DNA of 64,000 bases from positions 39,833,530-39,897,529 of the forward strand of contig NC_087064.1 in NCBI RefSeq assembly GCF_963678635.1, in the 5' to 3' direction. The position numbers and the translations under genes were made by a program. The stretch is from Symsagittifera roscoffensis. Taxonomy: Eukaryota; Xenacoelomorpha; Acoela; Convolutidae. Numbering within the stretch: position 1 is the first letter of the stretch; the number at the start of each line of letters is the position of its first letter. Below are positions 22,555-35,956 of this stretch, in pieces. Below the pieces are notes generated by a model. That model did no database searches, was not told the DNA's origin, and saw only the letters and a program-made list of their open reading frames with translations.

Positions 22555-22965
22555 TGGAACCAGATCTGAACTATATTTTATTATTGGTTACAAATTAGAT
22601 ATTTTATCACTATAAAATATTTAATATTAACCAATCATGATCCATCTAACTAACAACCCACTTATTTGTAAGTGCTGAAATTACTTGTGATTTCAGCACC
22701 AGAGAGATTTGAATTTAACTTAGAAATTAGTTACCTCTCCAAGAGACCTTTTAGCAATCGAAATAAGCCAGTATACTCTAGATCTATTGAGTCTAGCAGA
22801 GACTAGTTAAACACCCTGAGACTAGTAGATATCAGAGTAAGATTAGGATCAGTATTAGACTAAGGAGTTGCACGAATCTATCCGGCCGAAAATAAGATAG
22901 CGTGACGAGCAGACGGTGTACCCTATCCGAAATTACTCTATGAGTTACACCTCGAACATAACTCA
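22555..22965 (+). repeat. 5' LTR of element C
   Basis: A TATA-like box (22611-22620) would place transcription start near 22640. Just after it come CACTTATTTGTAAGTG (22659-22674) and a 13-bp-stem hairpin (22672-22699), so the RNA would begin with hairpins. The two stems share GTG and cannot both form fully. Confidence 0.8.
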
Positions 22966-22985
22966 TCTGATGCGACCAAAAGTCT
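22966..22985 (+). promoter_or_regulatory. Primer binding site (element C)
   Basis: TCTGATGCGACC follows the LTR; it matches the site of element B except one base (TGGTG in B). Confidence 0.45.
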
Positions 22986-22996
22986 CGAATAAGACC

Positions 22997-23215
22997 TTAA
23001 AAACAAATTAGTTTAGAACTAACAAAACAGATTAGAATAGACAAAAACATTTTCGAAATGTTACATGACAAAAATTTAATTGAAATGTCTCTACGAATCG
23101 ATAGATCAGAGCCATTATTCTGAAAAATACGAGAACTACCCGGTATTGGGAAAAGACCTCGGACAAGAGACGATCTACGACTACAAAGAAACTTACCTTT
23201 AAGTTTCATGGTCGT
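22997..23215. other. Conserved leader segment (element C)
   Basis: Counterpart of 19942-20157. Includes CCGGTATTGGGAAAAGACCT. Minus-strand frame of 70 aa; sense frame has a TGA shared with B. See findings. Confidence 0.45.
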
Positions 23216-24299
23216 ACGGCAAAAGCCAACACAAATTTTTATAATTAGTATTTTACTAGCAATGAATTTAGATTTTCATTTGCAAACATAAAATCTTGAA
23301 AGAAAATCTTCAATGATTATTTCAGGCGCTAAACCAAACTTACCATTGTACAAAAACGATTGATAAAAACATCTCAAATCGTTTCCTCTAAAACTGCAGT
23401 AAGATTCAAAAAGATATTTGAAAAATATAATTATTGAAAAAAAAAAATTAGTTAACATGATCATAAAACATTAGTATATACAAATCATCCTGGCATCCCC
23501 CGCTTCATCACCTAAACATAACAGCCATCATAAAACCACTAATATCATCCAAAACTAAACCTTTCTATCAATTAAACTTAAATTATTTCTAAAGGCCTAT
23601 TTTACCTTTATTTGACTTCAACTTATTAAATCTTAAAGTAGATCATCAAAGTTTTCCTCGGATCTCCATTAAATAATTAAATTTAGTCCATTTTATATCA
23701 TTAAAATTTATATCCTGATCATCAAGGCTTATCCTTGGATCAAATAGAACAATTTTGTTCCCCCCACCCAATTAAAAAAGTGTCTAATGACCTCAAACGT
23801 CGATTCACTACCCAACCCTTTCAAAGACCAAGGACTAATAGAATTTTGTCGAATCATTCTAACCATTCTAATTAAGTTAAACAGTGAAGATCCTCGGTTA
23901 TTCATCCTTCACTTGATCCCCCCTCTTATCTGACCCAGGCTAAATCTTAAATCTTAGTAAATTTAAAATAGTACCTAACGAACTACTTGCGTTCTAATTA
24001 TACCTGAACCTTGTGGATCGATACTATTCTCCAACCCTTGAACACAATCATTACCCCTAAGTAAGATTAAATAAGTTAACACCTTAACTCAGAATAGCCA
24101 CGGGAACGTAATAATCATTCTCCGGAATCGATATATACTTTTCTCTTCAAACCCTGAAAAAAAACCCAAGTTAGGCTAACCAAAAAATCGCAAAGACTTA
24201 CAGTCTAGGATATTAAAATCACTAAAAACAACCGTGCATCCTTCACCCTAAACCTTATGTCACTGAACAATTTAATAAACAAACAATCGTACTAAACAA
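23216..24299 (+). other. 5' untranslated leader of element C
   Basis: AT-rich, collinear with 18791-19941; no conserved frame recognised. Confidence 0.4.
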
Positions 24300-25274
24300 T
24301 TGCGAAATAAACAACGAAACATACGATATCGTAATCACACCGCACAAACAAACGATTGGATATATTCGAACAAAACGACAAACAAAAAAAGAAAAATTAT
24401 AACTAAACAAAGACAAGTTACACGGAAAAGATTTTCAAAGCGAAGAAACGCAGTCTCCGAATCAGAAGTTACTAATTTAGATGCACTTTGCAAACTAAAA
24501 GAAACAGAAAATTAAAACTACCCAGTTCATGGTCAATTATATTTTTCCGCTTCAGAAGCCACATCACACTCATCAAAACAAGGAAAAAGAACAATAAAAA
24601 AGATATACGAAAATAAACCAGTATGTTTATACAATTAGAATCAACCAATCAGACACACCGAACATTACGCACTAACAGTCATAAAATGAAAAAATGAGTC
24701 CAAGTCATGAAAGTCCAGACGAAAACACTGTTTTCCCATTTCTCATCAATTCACTCACTGAAGATAGAGGAAAAATACAATTTTGCAATAATCTAATCGC
24801 AAATTTATTCGAACAAGGAATTAGCCCATTTAAAGCAGAATTCCCAGAAATAAAAATCAAAAGTTAAATTGTCGATCTTTATAAAAACGAATATGTAACC
24901 AAACACAACAATATGGAGTTTACACCATAGAACTCAGCACAGCAAGTAAATTTCATGGTAAACATGTTATTCAAACAGACGACGTCGACATAGAGTTTTC
25001 AAAAGTATTCGCAGAGTACATTAAAAACATACAACACCAAAATTCACAGAGAGCAAATTCAATATTAACTAACGATGTTTTTGCACTAATATATAGTTAC
25101 TTATCTATACTAGAAAAAACAGAAATTGAAAGCACGTCACCAGTTCAAACATCAAGACACACGAATGTAAGAAATGAAATTGCCGCATTCTCAGCATTTT
25201 TAAACACAATCCGTGAAAATTTTTCAAACAATGAAATTTCACAAAACGTTAAACACATTTACAAAAAATCTTAG
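24300..25274 (+). pseudogene. Gag N-terminal region (element C)
   Basis: Starts with a basic stretch (RKRFSKRRNAVSESE at 24402-24470). After frameshifts it continues with DDVDIEFSKVFAEYI and SYLSILEKTE (24981-25120), as in element B. At least four frame breaks. Function inferred only from position. Confidence 0.6.
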
Positions 25275-26467
25275 CATGGTTCATAATTGACTTTTTCACA
25301 TATAATGTTGATTTAATTGCACAAGCAACAAAAAATTTTAGACCTCAAAGTAGAACAATCAGATATTATTTGGGACTTTGATTGCCGAACAATCAGATTA
25401 TATTTGGGACCCTGAATGGTCTCATCAATTATTCCTGAACATCCCAATAGACATCTGAAGTCAAGCAATCAGTACAATTTCTATTCATAAAGACTATGTT
25501 TAAGTATTTCCACTTACAATAGATGCAAAACCCTAAAATATTATTCATTTTTACCCAATAGAAGAAAAAATAATAGCTTAAATTCAACTCTTGTACAACA
25601 GGAAAATTTGAATAGGAACTAGAAATCTTACACAACAGGATATTCAAACACCATCATATTTTATAAATTAAGAAATAGTTGAATTAATAGTAACAACTAC
25701 ACAGCAAAGTATTTCACCAATACATCCAAATCTTACAACGCCCAATCCTAAAATAAAACATTACCACAAGTAACATTGCAATCCACGGTTAAACACTCGA
25801 TTGCTCCAAAATTTTCACATATGGTTTACCAAACAATTAGACCAATGACGAAACCAACACAAAAACAAAGAACATTCACCAGAAGTAATTTCGCAGAACA
25901 CAATTATAACTAAGTAAATGAATCACAAACATCTAAACCTCCTCGTACAAACCCGCAAAACCATTTAATTTCACAACGACAAAATTTCCAACAACCAACA
26001 TTAAACTCAGTAATTTTTAACACTAACCCACGAATTCCAAGAGAAGCGAGTGAAAATTACCCAATATTTCAACAGAATAAACACAGTAAACAGCATAACC
26101 AAAATAAACACAAAACACCTTATTATACACCTAATTATTTTTCATCAGATGATGACAATTTTTACGACCAAAACCATCAACAAAAGTTTCAAAACCAAAG
26201 ACTCCACTCTTATCACGTAAATCAACCAGATATTTTGAGCCATATACACAAAAAACAACATATGCGACAACCTAGACCAAATCAAGCATCTCAAAATAAC
26301 TGTTTTTACTCATAAAACCCAGTTAATACAGACTATTACCAACCAACGCAAATGAAAAAACAAGTACCACTACCATATTATTTGCAACAACATGAAATAA
26401 CAAAAAATCAACTTACAAATTTTTCAAAAATGCCAAATGCCGCAGAATCACTACAAATGACAATGAA
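25275..26467 (+). pseudogene. Gag N/Q-rich linker (element C)
   Basis: Asn/Gln-rich low-complexity frame with RPMTKPTQKQRTF near 25840 and RLHSYHV near 26200, matching 16729-17470 in B. Stops at several points. Confidence 0.5.
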
Positions 26468-26911
26468 TCCATACCTAATGGGTGGATCATCAAAACATCA
26501 AATAAACCACTGATGGTATTTACAGGCACAGACCCTGAATATTCGGTAGAAGATTATGTAAATGCAGTCACAGCAAATTTAATTTTAAATATAGGACCCG
26601 AACCAATTAATACGCCACTCCATCAAAATTGGATACATAGACGGACAGCGTTAATACAAACAACACTAGATGGCGCAGCCCAAAAATGGTTTTCAGTACT
26701 AGCTATAAACATAAAATCAGATTGGAAAAGATTCACACAAGAATTTTCAAAAATGTTTGATTCTGAAAGAAACAAACAACATCAAAGAGTTTCATGCAAC
26801 GAAGTTCGCAGATTACCAAATGAAACAATTAAACAATTGGCAGTTAGAATCGAAACACTAGTTCCAAAAGCATATTCACTTAACACTCATGATTATAAAC
26901 CACGAATTTGA
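26468..26911 (+). pseudogene. Gag capsid core (element C)
   Basis: Open for 132 aa from ATG 26513, with LIQTTLDGAAQKWFSVL, SDWKRFTQEFSKMF and RRLPNETIKQLAVRIETLV. Matches 16315-16728 in B. The usual retrotransposon gag fold, probably the least damaged gag segment in the window. The frame is closed on both sides by stops (26512 and 26911). Confidence 0.75.
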
Positions 26912-27000
26912 CAGAAATTTTAATGATGACTCTAACACCTCAATTAAGGAAAATAGCTATTAAAAGAGAGCATAACATTCCTCGTCAATTCGAAAACCAG

Positions 27001-28022
27001 ATTTAGATATTAGAAAACTAGTTGATGAACTAGAACAAGAAGAAATCACAATGAAACTCGAAGAAACAGAAAATCTTAAACTACAATATGTCAATAGGAT
27101 CGAAACAAATACTACAAATATAAACAACATACAAGATTCAGATGTAGATCTAACTGAAAAAATAACTGAAATTTTAAACATATATGAGAAAAATCCAAAT
27201 TTCAAAGGTAAACCATCTTTCAGAAAATGGTGTAATTATTGCCGAAGATACGGACACAGTATTGCCGAATGTAGACAAAAGCAACAAGATAACCAGAACA
27301 AACCAGAAAAGTACAAAGAACCAAATAAATCATTCTATCAATACATGAAAAAAGACCAAAATTTACCAAACAAAAATATACATAGTAATAGCAGCTCTGG
27401 TAAACCACTTCCAAATAATTCCAATTATTCAAGAAACCAATCACCTTATTACTCAAGTTATAGAGGTAGATCACCAGAACGAAGAAATTCACGAAATTTC
27501 TCACAAAATAGATATAGTCGATCAAATAGTCAAAATAATCAGCATAGAAACAACTATTCACGATCAAACTCAAACAGAAGAGAATTTTCGTTTGATACCA
27601 GTTCCCATTAAAATTCTGGGAATAGACACTATTCAAACGATAGATCACGAAACTCATCATACAATAGAAATAGAAACTATTCAAACAATAGGAATTGAAG
27701 TTATTCAAATAATCGAAATCAAAGTTACCAAAACAATAGATCAAGAAACAATTTATATAACAGATCTAATTATCAACGAAAAAATAACAACAACTACCAT
27801 AATAGATCACGGAATAATTCACAAAATAGGAATCCAAACTATAACAATCAACAAAGAAATTATTCACAATCTCCCTAGAAATAATATTCGCTACTCCAAT
27901 TCCCAGCACAAATATAGAAGCAACACACCGAAACATCAAAGACAAATAAATCAGGTACAAACAACTGAAGAAACATCTTCAGATCCTCCTGGTATGATAC
28001 AGAAAGTACTGAATTACACTTA
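27001..28022 (+). pseudogene. Gag nucleocapsid with CCHC knuckle (element C)
   Basis: The frame 27051-27611 (186 aa) has a complete CX2CX4HX4C knuckle, CNYCRRYGHSIAEC, at 27232-27273, followed by Ser/Arg/Asn-rich sequence. A stop at 27609 shifts it to a second frame with Ile/Thr-rich low complexity (27592-28023). It would bind element RNA. Compare the broken knuckle of B. Confidence 0.7.
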
Positions 28023-28085
28023 AATCAGATTAATTGTGAATCAACAGACAGCGAAAGTGATACAAATAATACCATCTCAGTTAAT

Positions 28086-28830
28086 ATGATCACAGTTGAA
28101 AATGATTTTGAACCTATTATACATGAACAACCCTTCACTTCACACATTAATGAAAATCAATTGAAACTCCTTCAAAATTACTACACTAGACCTATTATTA
28201 ATAATGTACCAGTTGAACAAGAAGTAAATGAAATTAACACTGTAATTAAACGCGAAAAAGACGAAGTACAAAGCTCAAGTACAAACCACATTGATCAAAA
28301 TATACAAAAAGAACAGCCAAGAGAAAAAATTTGGATAATTCCATTTCTCTTAGAAAGTCCAAAAAGTAAAGATTTCAACCGCCAGATCTTGAAATAGATT
28401 TTTTAATCGACTCAGGAGCAGTATCAAAAATTATTAATATCCCCACTTGGAATGAAATCAAAACACTACATCCAGCCTTAATACCTATTAAGACAGCCAG
28501 CAATTTAGCAACAGCACAAGGCTCAACATTATTAAATTATGGAAAAATCCAACTTTTCCTTGTTCCCACTAGAACAATTGAACAAAACAAAATCTTAACA
28601 AACCATTTAAGCAATCATTCCACATAACAGATATTGAACACAATATCATTGGCATACCGTTTATAACTAAATATATTCCCACAATAAACATCTTAAGTAG
28701 TAAACCTCATATAGAAGACAAATATACAAGAATGAAAAATACATCCTTAATATTCTTTCAAAGATTAAACAAACAACCAGCATTTTCTCCAAATTTTACC
28801 CTGTATACAATCAAGAACAAAAATACCTGA
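28086..28830 (+). pseudogene. Aspartic protease region (element C)
   Basis: DSGA at 28409-28420 is the retropepsin active site, within FLIDSGAVSKIINI. A frameshift separates it from the upstream frame (28086-28397), which corresponds to a gag-pol spacer. Downstream, GIPFITKYI matches B. It would cleave the gag-pol polyprotein. Confidence 0.7.
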
Positions 28831-29297
28831 AACCACTATCAGGAAATGTTTATAACTTTTCAATCAAACAAGTTCACCAGTATGATAAAAACCAAAACAA
28901 ACAACATCTCTTTATGTCAGACCTTGAATTTAAACCCATTCATAAATTTTTTCGAATAACAATTTCATCCATAAAATACATGAAACATTCAAACTCCGAT
29001 ATTATTTCATTACATGTATATAACAATTCACCATACCAGATAACATTACCTTCAGGACTTTTAGGATACTGTGAAACAAATGCCATATATTTACCCACAA
29101 ACGAAGTAGCATATCGAGTCAATAAAATATTACAATTACTAGACATATGCCAATCAAAAATTCTTGATAATAAGCATTAAGGAATAAACAATATAATAAG
29201 CAACGAAAAAAGAAACTCAGATTATTTCACAAAAACACCATATTTTAAACCAATTTAAATATCACATCATACAGAAGAACAACAAAAATTTCTAACA
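28831..29297 (+). pseudogene. Protease-RT spacer (element C)
   Basis: An 88-aa frame (28914-29180) with HVYNNSPYQITLPSGLLGYCE resembles the second dUTPase-like or post-protease block of some Gypsy pol proteins, but I see no diagnostic motif; identity not assigned. Confidence 0.4.
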
Positions 29298-30230
29298 ATG
29301 TTTAATTTTCAACATTCTCAAATAACACAAAACGAATTCGATAAAATAGCCAAACTATTATCAAAACACCCAACAGTTTATGCAACAACAAAAATCGATG
29401 TTGGAAAAATTAGTTCACCACTACATTTACCTTTAAAACTTGACGCAGTTTTCAAAAAAACAAAGAGCAAGCAAATTACACTTACATGATTAAGTAAACA
29501 GACTACTTGACATTTTAGAACAATATGAAATTATATCTCCAGTACAGTAAAAAAGAGGAACAACCAAAAGGTAACACCTTTATCAACCCAGTTATCATCC
29601 TAGCTAAAGGAGAATCACTAAAAATCGTTCTAGATGCTAGATATCTCAATTCAATAAATGACGAATCTAAATGCAATTGGCCTATTGAACCCATTCAAGT
29701 AATACTACCAAAAAATTGGTAAATCTTTCACAACCGCAGATATGAATAGCGCACACAACCAAATGCCATTAGATGAACAATCACGACGGTTAACACAATT
29801 CGTTATTGGAAACCAACAATACGAATTCAATAGATTTTTCTATGGATTATCCATAGGACCAGCAGCTTTTTCAGTTTTTATGAGTAAAATTTTTAGACCA
29901 CTTATACTTAAGAAAAAAGCAATCATATACTTAGACGATGTTTTCATGCAATTACAAACTAAAAGTGAAACATTTATAAATTTGGAACAGTTTGATCAAA
30001 TACTCAAAAATGAAAACATGAAGCAGCCCCAGACAAAGCACATTTTTTCTAACACGCATAAAATTTCTGGGACATGTTATTGAAACAAACACTATAGTTC
30101 TATTAAAATCACGCATAGATGAAATTCAAAAACTTCAGCCACCCACAAACAAAAAGAAAATCCAAGAATTTCTTGGAATGTTAAATTTCCTAAGTAAGTA
30201 TGTATACAAAATGCAATTATAATTAAGACC
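29298..30230 (+). pseudogene. Reverse transcriptase (element C)
   Basis: Frames 29298-29489, 29525-29722 and 29742-30083. Motifs in order: ILAKGESLKIVLDARYLN (fingers), TADMNSAHNQMPLDEQSRR, FYGLSIGPAAF, and YLDD at 29928-29939; then FLGMLNFLSKYV near 30170. Three or more frame breaks. Gypsy-type. Confidence 0.85.
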
Positions 30231-30754
30231 TTTCTATAACATCCTCAGACAGCAAAATAACTTTGAACGGACTACCGAACATCAAACACGATTTGAAGAA
30301 ATTAAAAAAATACTAACCTAACAAAAATCAAATACAATCCCAGATCCAAATCAACCATTCTACGCAATGTGCGATGCTTCGAATTTTGGCATCGGCGCAG
30401 CATTACTACAATCACACAGTGGATCAAATAAGATGAATCTCATTTCAGCAAACTCTCGCTTATTTGCACAAGCCGAACTATGACTCTTTACTCTTATGAG
30501 GGAATGCATAGCTATAATATACACACTTACAGAATATGTATTTCTGATGTTTGGATCAAAACATCCAACAGTTCTTTTTACAGATCACAAACCAATTATG
30601 TTCCTTTTTACACAAAAATCAAGTCCAAACCATAAAGTTTACAGATTTCAATTAATTCTAATGAAATTCCCAAACTTACATATAGTTTGGACAGCAGAAA
30701 AAAATCTTGCATTACCAGATACACTAAGTAAAAATACACCACCTGAACTACTTA
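30231..30754 (+). pseudogene. RNase H (element C)
   Basis: FYAMCDASNFGIGAALL (30358-30408) is the first catalytic Asp region; MRECIAIIYTLTEY with its Glu, then FTDHKPI with the third Asp, and ALPDTLSKN at the end (30706-30732). A stop at 30481 and a frameshift break it. It removes RNA from the RNA-DNA hybrid. Confidence 0.75.
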
Positions 30755-33191
30755 CACGAAAAACTACAGTTGAAATACCACAAAATATTAAATTTTATCT
30801 TGAAAAAAATGAAATATCACCACGATTAGACTGTAAATATGCAGTAAAAACCGATATACATCAATCACAAATGAACAATTTACAACATTTCCCACTTTAT
30901 TTAGATTGTCAGAAGTTGATTTATTAGGTATATCCACATTTAAACTAATTCCATATTGACATTGAATAAAAAATAATACCCATTAAAAGCAAAAGAAAAC
31001 TTAACTGACATTATAAACTTATCAGGACCACCGACAAATGATTTAAAATACACAGTAAACCAAGTTTTTGACCTTCACGACCCACTTGACACAATTCCCC
31101 TGTCAAATTCAGAAGCCGAAAAAATTGTTTTTACCACAAACAGAAACAATTACAAAAATACCAAAATTTTGACCTTGTTATTAGACAACTCAAATCATGG
31201 CACAAATATAAAACAAAGCCAGCAAAAGCTGATACAACAATATTAGGAAATAAAACACTCCTCCGATACTTTAGAAAATATATTAAAACAACTATCAATG
31301 AAACCAGAGACCTTTCAGAATATCAGACACCCGATTTTAAAGTACCCTGTCTCCCCCTCAGCATGATGCTAATAGCATTTGACATATCTCATACGCAACA
31401 TACAAAAGGATACTCAGGATCAGAAAAGACATATTCAAATTTTACACAACATTTTGAACTCCCAAATGCACCAATTTGGATTAAAGTATTATGCAACGAT
31501 TGCATAATATGTCATTTAAATAAACCTTATCCAAATCAAAAACAAATAGCAATAAAACAAGATTTCAAAGGACAAAGTCTATATTTCAATCGTAGAATTT
31601 CATTCGCCACAAAAGGACCAATTTCACCATCCTCCGAAAGAAATTCTTATATTATGATAATTGTTGATGCATTTACACACTATGTAGTACTCAACCCAGT
31701 ACCACATTGTAATGCTTACGACGCATACACAACACTTTACGAACATTAGATAGCTAAATTCGTACTACCAGAAATACTAGTCACAGATAATGGCACAGAA
31801 TTCATTAACAACGAAATCACCACATTATGCCACCTTTATAATATCAAACATAAACCACGTACATCTCATGCACCTTGGACAAATGGATTAGTCGAAGGTA
31901 TGAACCGTTCACTACAAGAATACCTCAGATGCATCAATAATGGAACTGATACACGATATACTGATTGGTCAACAGATGAAAAATTATTCCCATTACCCTA
32001 TAAATCACAAATTACAACAACCTTAGGAATGTCACCATACGAAATGGTTTTTTAATCGAAAGCCACGAAAACCAATCATGTTTACCACAAACGCTCATAA
32101 AAATGCACAATGTTATTGTCAACCCAACAAGAATTCAATTTGTTATAACCTACCGTTACACACACATGATGAAGACCACTTTCATCATCCACAAATTTTA
32201 AAATTAGCTATCGGTACACATACTGAATGGATTTTAATTAGAGATAAAAAACACAATGAAGTCTACCAAAAAGTAACAAAAAAAATGTTACAAAGGCCAA
32301 TTATAAATAACCAAATTAATTCACGCTTCATGCCAGCCCCAGACTTAAAAATTGGAACATTTGTTTTGATACCTAATTTTACTACACAAAAAGGAATATC
32401 CAAAAAATTACAACCACTTCGAAAAGGACCATACCAAGTAATTGATAAACATACTGAAGTAACATACAAACTTACTGACTCCAGCAAGAAAGAAATCATA
32501 CAACATCGTAACAACCTTTTACCTTATTATCCCAAGGATTACGCTCTTCGCGAATTAACTCAATTATATTCTTTCACAGGTTTACACATAGTTCAAAATA
32601 ACCTACAAAAAGAACAAAATCAACAAGTTAATAGTACCAAAAATACAAAAACAATTCAACAACAGAATATAGACCCTCAAAAATCAAACACACCAGAACC
32701 AAAAACACCTTAAAAAGAAAGCAAAAATAGAAAAATAACAGAACAAATTTTACCACAAAATTAACAACAAAAATCCGAACATAGAGAATCATCACGTCTT
32801 AGAAGTCAACCGCGGAAAAACTATAAAACATTCAACCCACACTCTAAAATATTAAAGAAAATTGAATTTCAGAAACAACCTTGATTTAAGATTAAGGCAA
32901 CATTCTTTTAAATCACTTTACACCTTCACAATTCTGTGAAAACATGCTAAAAATAATATCAATCAGATCTAGTTCAAATTCAACCAAGAGAAAATGTTCA
33001 AATTGTCACCTTGCTATCTCTAACACAAACTTATTCAGCCGATAGAAATTAATCTCCAGGCATATCTATAACTCTAACTTTACAACCTCTGCGTCAAAAA
33101 TAATCAACTTGCTAAAATTTGACAACTAAAAGAAACACTACTTCAATATTACAACCCTGCCCTATCAAATTATGCAAAAATCAACAATATT
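30755..33191 (+). pseudogene. Integrase region, first tandem copy
   Basis: Contains the connection segment, the zinc-binding N-terminus (HTKGYSG, CNDC), the catalytic core with FATKGPI in place of FDTKGPI (first Asp to Ala), VTDNGTEF and a Glu at GLVEG, and a GPY module (LRKGPYQVI near 32430). A stop at 31747 splits the core. The frame 32078-32713 holds the C-terminal domain. No chromodomain is seen. The tail (32880-33191) is spacer before env. Confidence 0.75.
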
Positions 33192-33198
33192 CAATAAT

Positions 33199-35643
33199 CA
33201 CGAAAAACTACAGTTGAAATACCACAAAATATTAAATTTTATCTTGCAAAAAATGAAATATCACCACGATTAGACTGTAAATATGCAGTAAAAACCGATA
33301 TACATCAATCACAAATGAACAATTTACAACATTTCCCACTTTATTTAGATTGTCAGAAGTTGATTTATTAGGTATATCCACATTTAAACTAATTCCATAT
33401 TGACATTGGATAAAAAAATAATACCCATTAAAAGCAAAAGAAAACTTAACTGACATTATAAACTTATCAGGACCACCGACAAATGATTTAAAATACACAG
33501 TAAACCAAGTTTTTGATCTTCACGACCCACTTGACACAATTCCCCTATCAAATTCAGAAGCCGAAAAAATTGTTTTTACCACAAACAGAAACAATTACAC
33601 TTCAATTATTACAAAAATACCAAAATTTTGACCTTGTTATTAGACAACTCAAATCATGGCACAAATATAAAACAAAGCCAGCAAAAGCTGATGCAACATT
33701 ATTAGGAAATAACACACTCCTCCGATACTTTAGAAAATTTTTTAATACAACAATGAATGAAAGCACAGATCTTTTAGAATATCAAACAACTAATTTTAAA
33801 GTAACCTGTTCCCCCTCAGTTTGATGTTGATAGCATTCAACATATCACACACACAAAACACAAAAGGACACTCAGGATCAGAAAAGATATATTCAAATTT
33901 TACACATAAATTTCACTTCCCAAATGCACCAATTTGGATTATAGTATTATGCAACGATTGCATAATATGTCAATTAAATAAACCTTATCCAAATCAAAAA
34001 CAAATAGCACCAAAACAAGATTTTAAAGGACAAAGTCTATATTTCAATCATAGAATTTCATTTGACACAAAAGGACCAATTTCACCATCCTCCGAAGGAA
34101 ATTCTTATATTATGGTCATTGTTGATGCTTTTACGCACTACGTAGCACTCAACACAGTACCACATTGTAATGCTTATTACGCATACACAACACTTTACGA
34201 ACATTGGATAGCTAAATTCGGACTACCCGAAATACTAGTTACAGATAACGGCACAGAATTCATAAATAATGAAATCATCACATTATGCCAGCTATATAGT
34301 ATCAAACATAAACCATGTACATCTCATGCACCATGGACAAAGGGATTAGTCGAATGTGTGAACCGTTCACCGCATGAATATCTTCGATGTATCATTAATA
34401 GAAATGATACACGATATACTGATTGGTCGGTAGATGTAAAATTATTCCCCTTATCTTATAATTCACAAATCACAACAACTCTAGAAATGTCACCATACAA
34501 ACTGGTTTTTAATCAAAAGCCACAAAACCAATTATGCTTACAGCAAATGCCCATAAAAACACAATGATATTGTCAACCAAATAAAGATTCAATTTGTTAT
34601 AGTTTACCATTACATACACATGATGAAGACCACTTTCATCATCCACAAATTTTAAAATTAGCTTCCGGTACACATACCGAATGGATTTTAAGTAGAGATA
34701 AAAAACATAATGCAATCTAGCAAAAAGTAACAAAAAATTTGTTACAAATGCAAAAAATAAGCAACCAAAATAATTCACGCTTCATGCCAGCCACAGATTC
34801 AAAAATTGGAACATTAGTTTTTAAACCTAATTTCAATTCACAAAAAGGAATTTCCAAAAAATTACAACCACTTCGAAAAAGGCCCTACCAAATAATTGAT
34901 AAGTCTACTGAAGTAAAATACAAACCTACTGACTCCAGTAAAAAAGAAATCGTTCAACACGGTAACAACCTGTTACGTTATTATCCAAAAAACACGCACG
35001 CCGCGAATTAGCTCAATTATTTTCTTTCACAGGTTTACACATCGTTCAAAACAATCCATAAACGGAACAAAATCAAAATGTTAATATCACTAAAAATCAA
35101 AAAACAATCCAGCAGCAAAACGCAAACCCACAAATATCAAACACATCAGAACCAAAAATATCTCAAAAAGAAAGAAATAATAGAAAAATGACAGAAAAAA
35201 TCTTAACACAGGATCAACAACAAAAATCCGAACATAGAGAATCATCACGACTTAGAGGTCAACCACGAAAAAACTACAAGAAATTCATCCCACAATCTAA
35301 AATATTTTAAAAAGTTGAATTTCAAAAACAACTTTGTTTTTGATTAACGTTAATCTTCTTTTTAATCACAAAAAACTTTCACATTTCCGTAATAGCATGC
35401 TGAAGATGAACTCAATAAATTCTAGTTGAAATTCAGCCAAAAGAAATCATTCAAATTGTCACCTTTTTATCTCTAACACAAACTCATTAGCCGACAGATA
35501 TCAATCTCCAGGCATATCTATAACTATAACTTTACAACCTCTGCGTCAAAAATAATCAACTTGCTAAAATTTGACAACTAAAAGAAACACTACTTCAATA
35601 TTACAACCCTGCCCTATCAAATTATGCAAAAATCAACAATATT
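33199..35643 (+). pseudogene. Integrase region, second tandem copy
   Basis: Repeat of 30755-33191 with period about 2444 bp. The core is open for 248 aa (33821-34567) and keeps all three catalytic residues: FDTKGPI, VTDNGTEF and GLVEC, with 35 residues between the second Asp and the Glu (D35E). HTKGHSG and CNDC are present. The end of the frame shifts near 34560, and the C-terminal domain has GPY changed to RPY (LRKRPYQII). So one copy has the intact catalytic triad and the other the intact C-terminal module. Confidence 0.75.
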
Positions 35644-35956
35644 TTCCCAATTCAGACCTCAAAAACCCTCCAACCAAAAGAAGCAAACTAATTTAAAGCA
35701 AAAAAGACCCATGATCGTTTGGCCTAAAGTAGTATTAATTCAAAGATCCCCCCAATACCCAACAAATGAAAAACAAAACTATGAAGACCTCCCGAATACC
35801 ATAAAAATACACCCTCAACAATTTTTGACAAAACTCAACCCACTTGTCAAAAAACCAATAAATATTCCGACCACACTTGAATTTCGCCTCAAAGGTTTAA
35901 AAGATATTCGAAGAACAGATCATTTCTTAAATGCTTCTTTCTATAACAGTCGATAA
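35624..35956 (+). CDS. Hypothetical 110-aa frame between pol and env
   Basis: Basic protein with KPSNQKKQTNLKQKRP near the N-terminus and FRLKGLKDIRRTDHFLNAS near the C-terminus. It starts at the very end of the second tandem repeat. No signal, membrane segment or known domain. It could be the front of the env frame or a small accessory gene; no second copy in the window to test conservation. Confidence 0.3.
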   Translation: MQKSTIFSQFRPQKPSNQKKQTNLKQKRPMIVWPKVVLIQRSPQYPTNEKQNYEDLPNTIKIHPQQFLTKLNPLVKKPINIPTTLEFRLKGLKDIRRTDHFLNASFYNSR

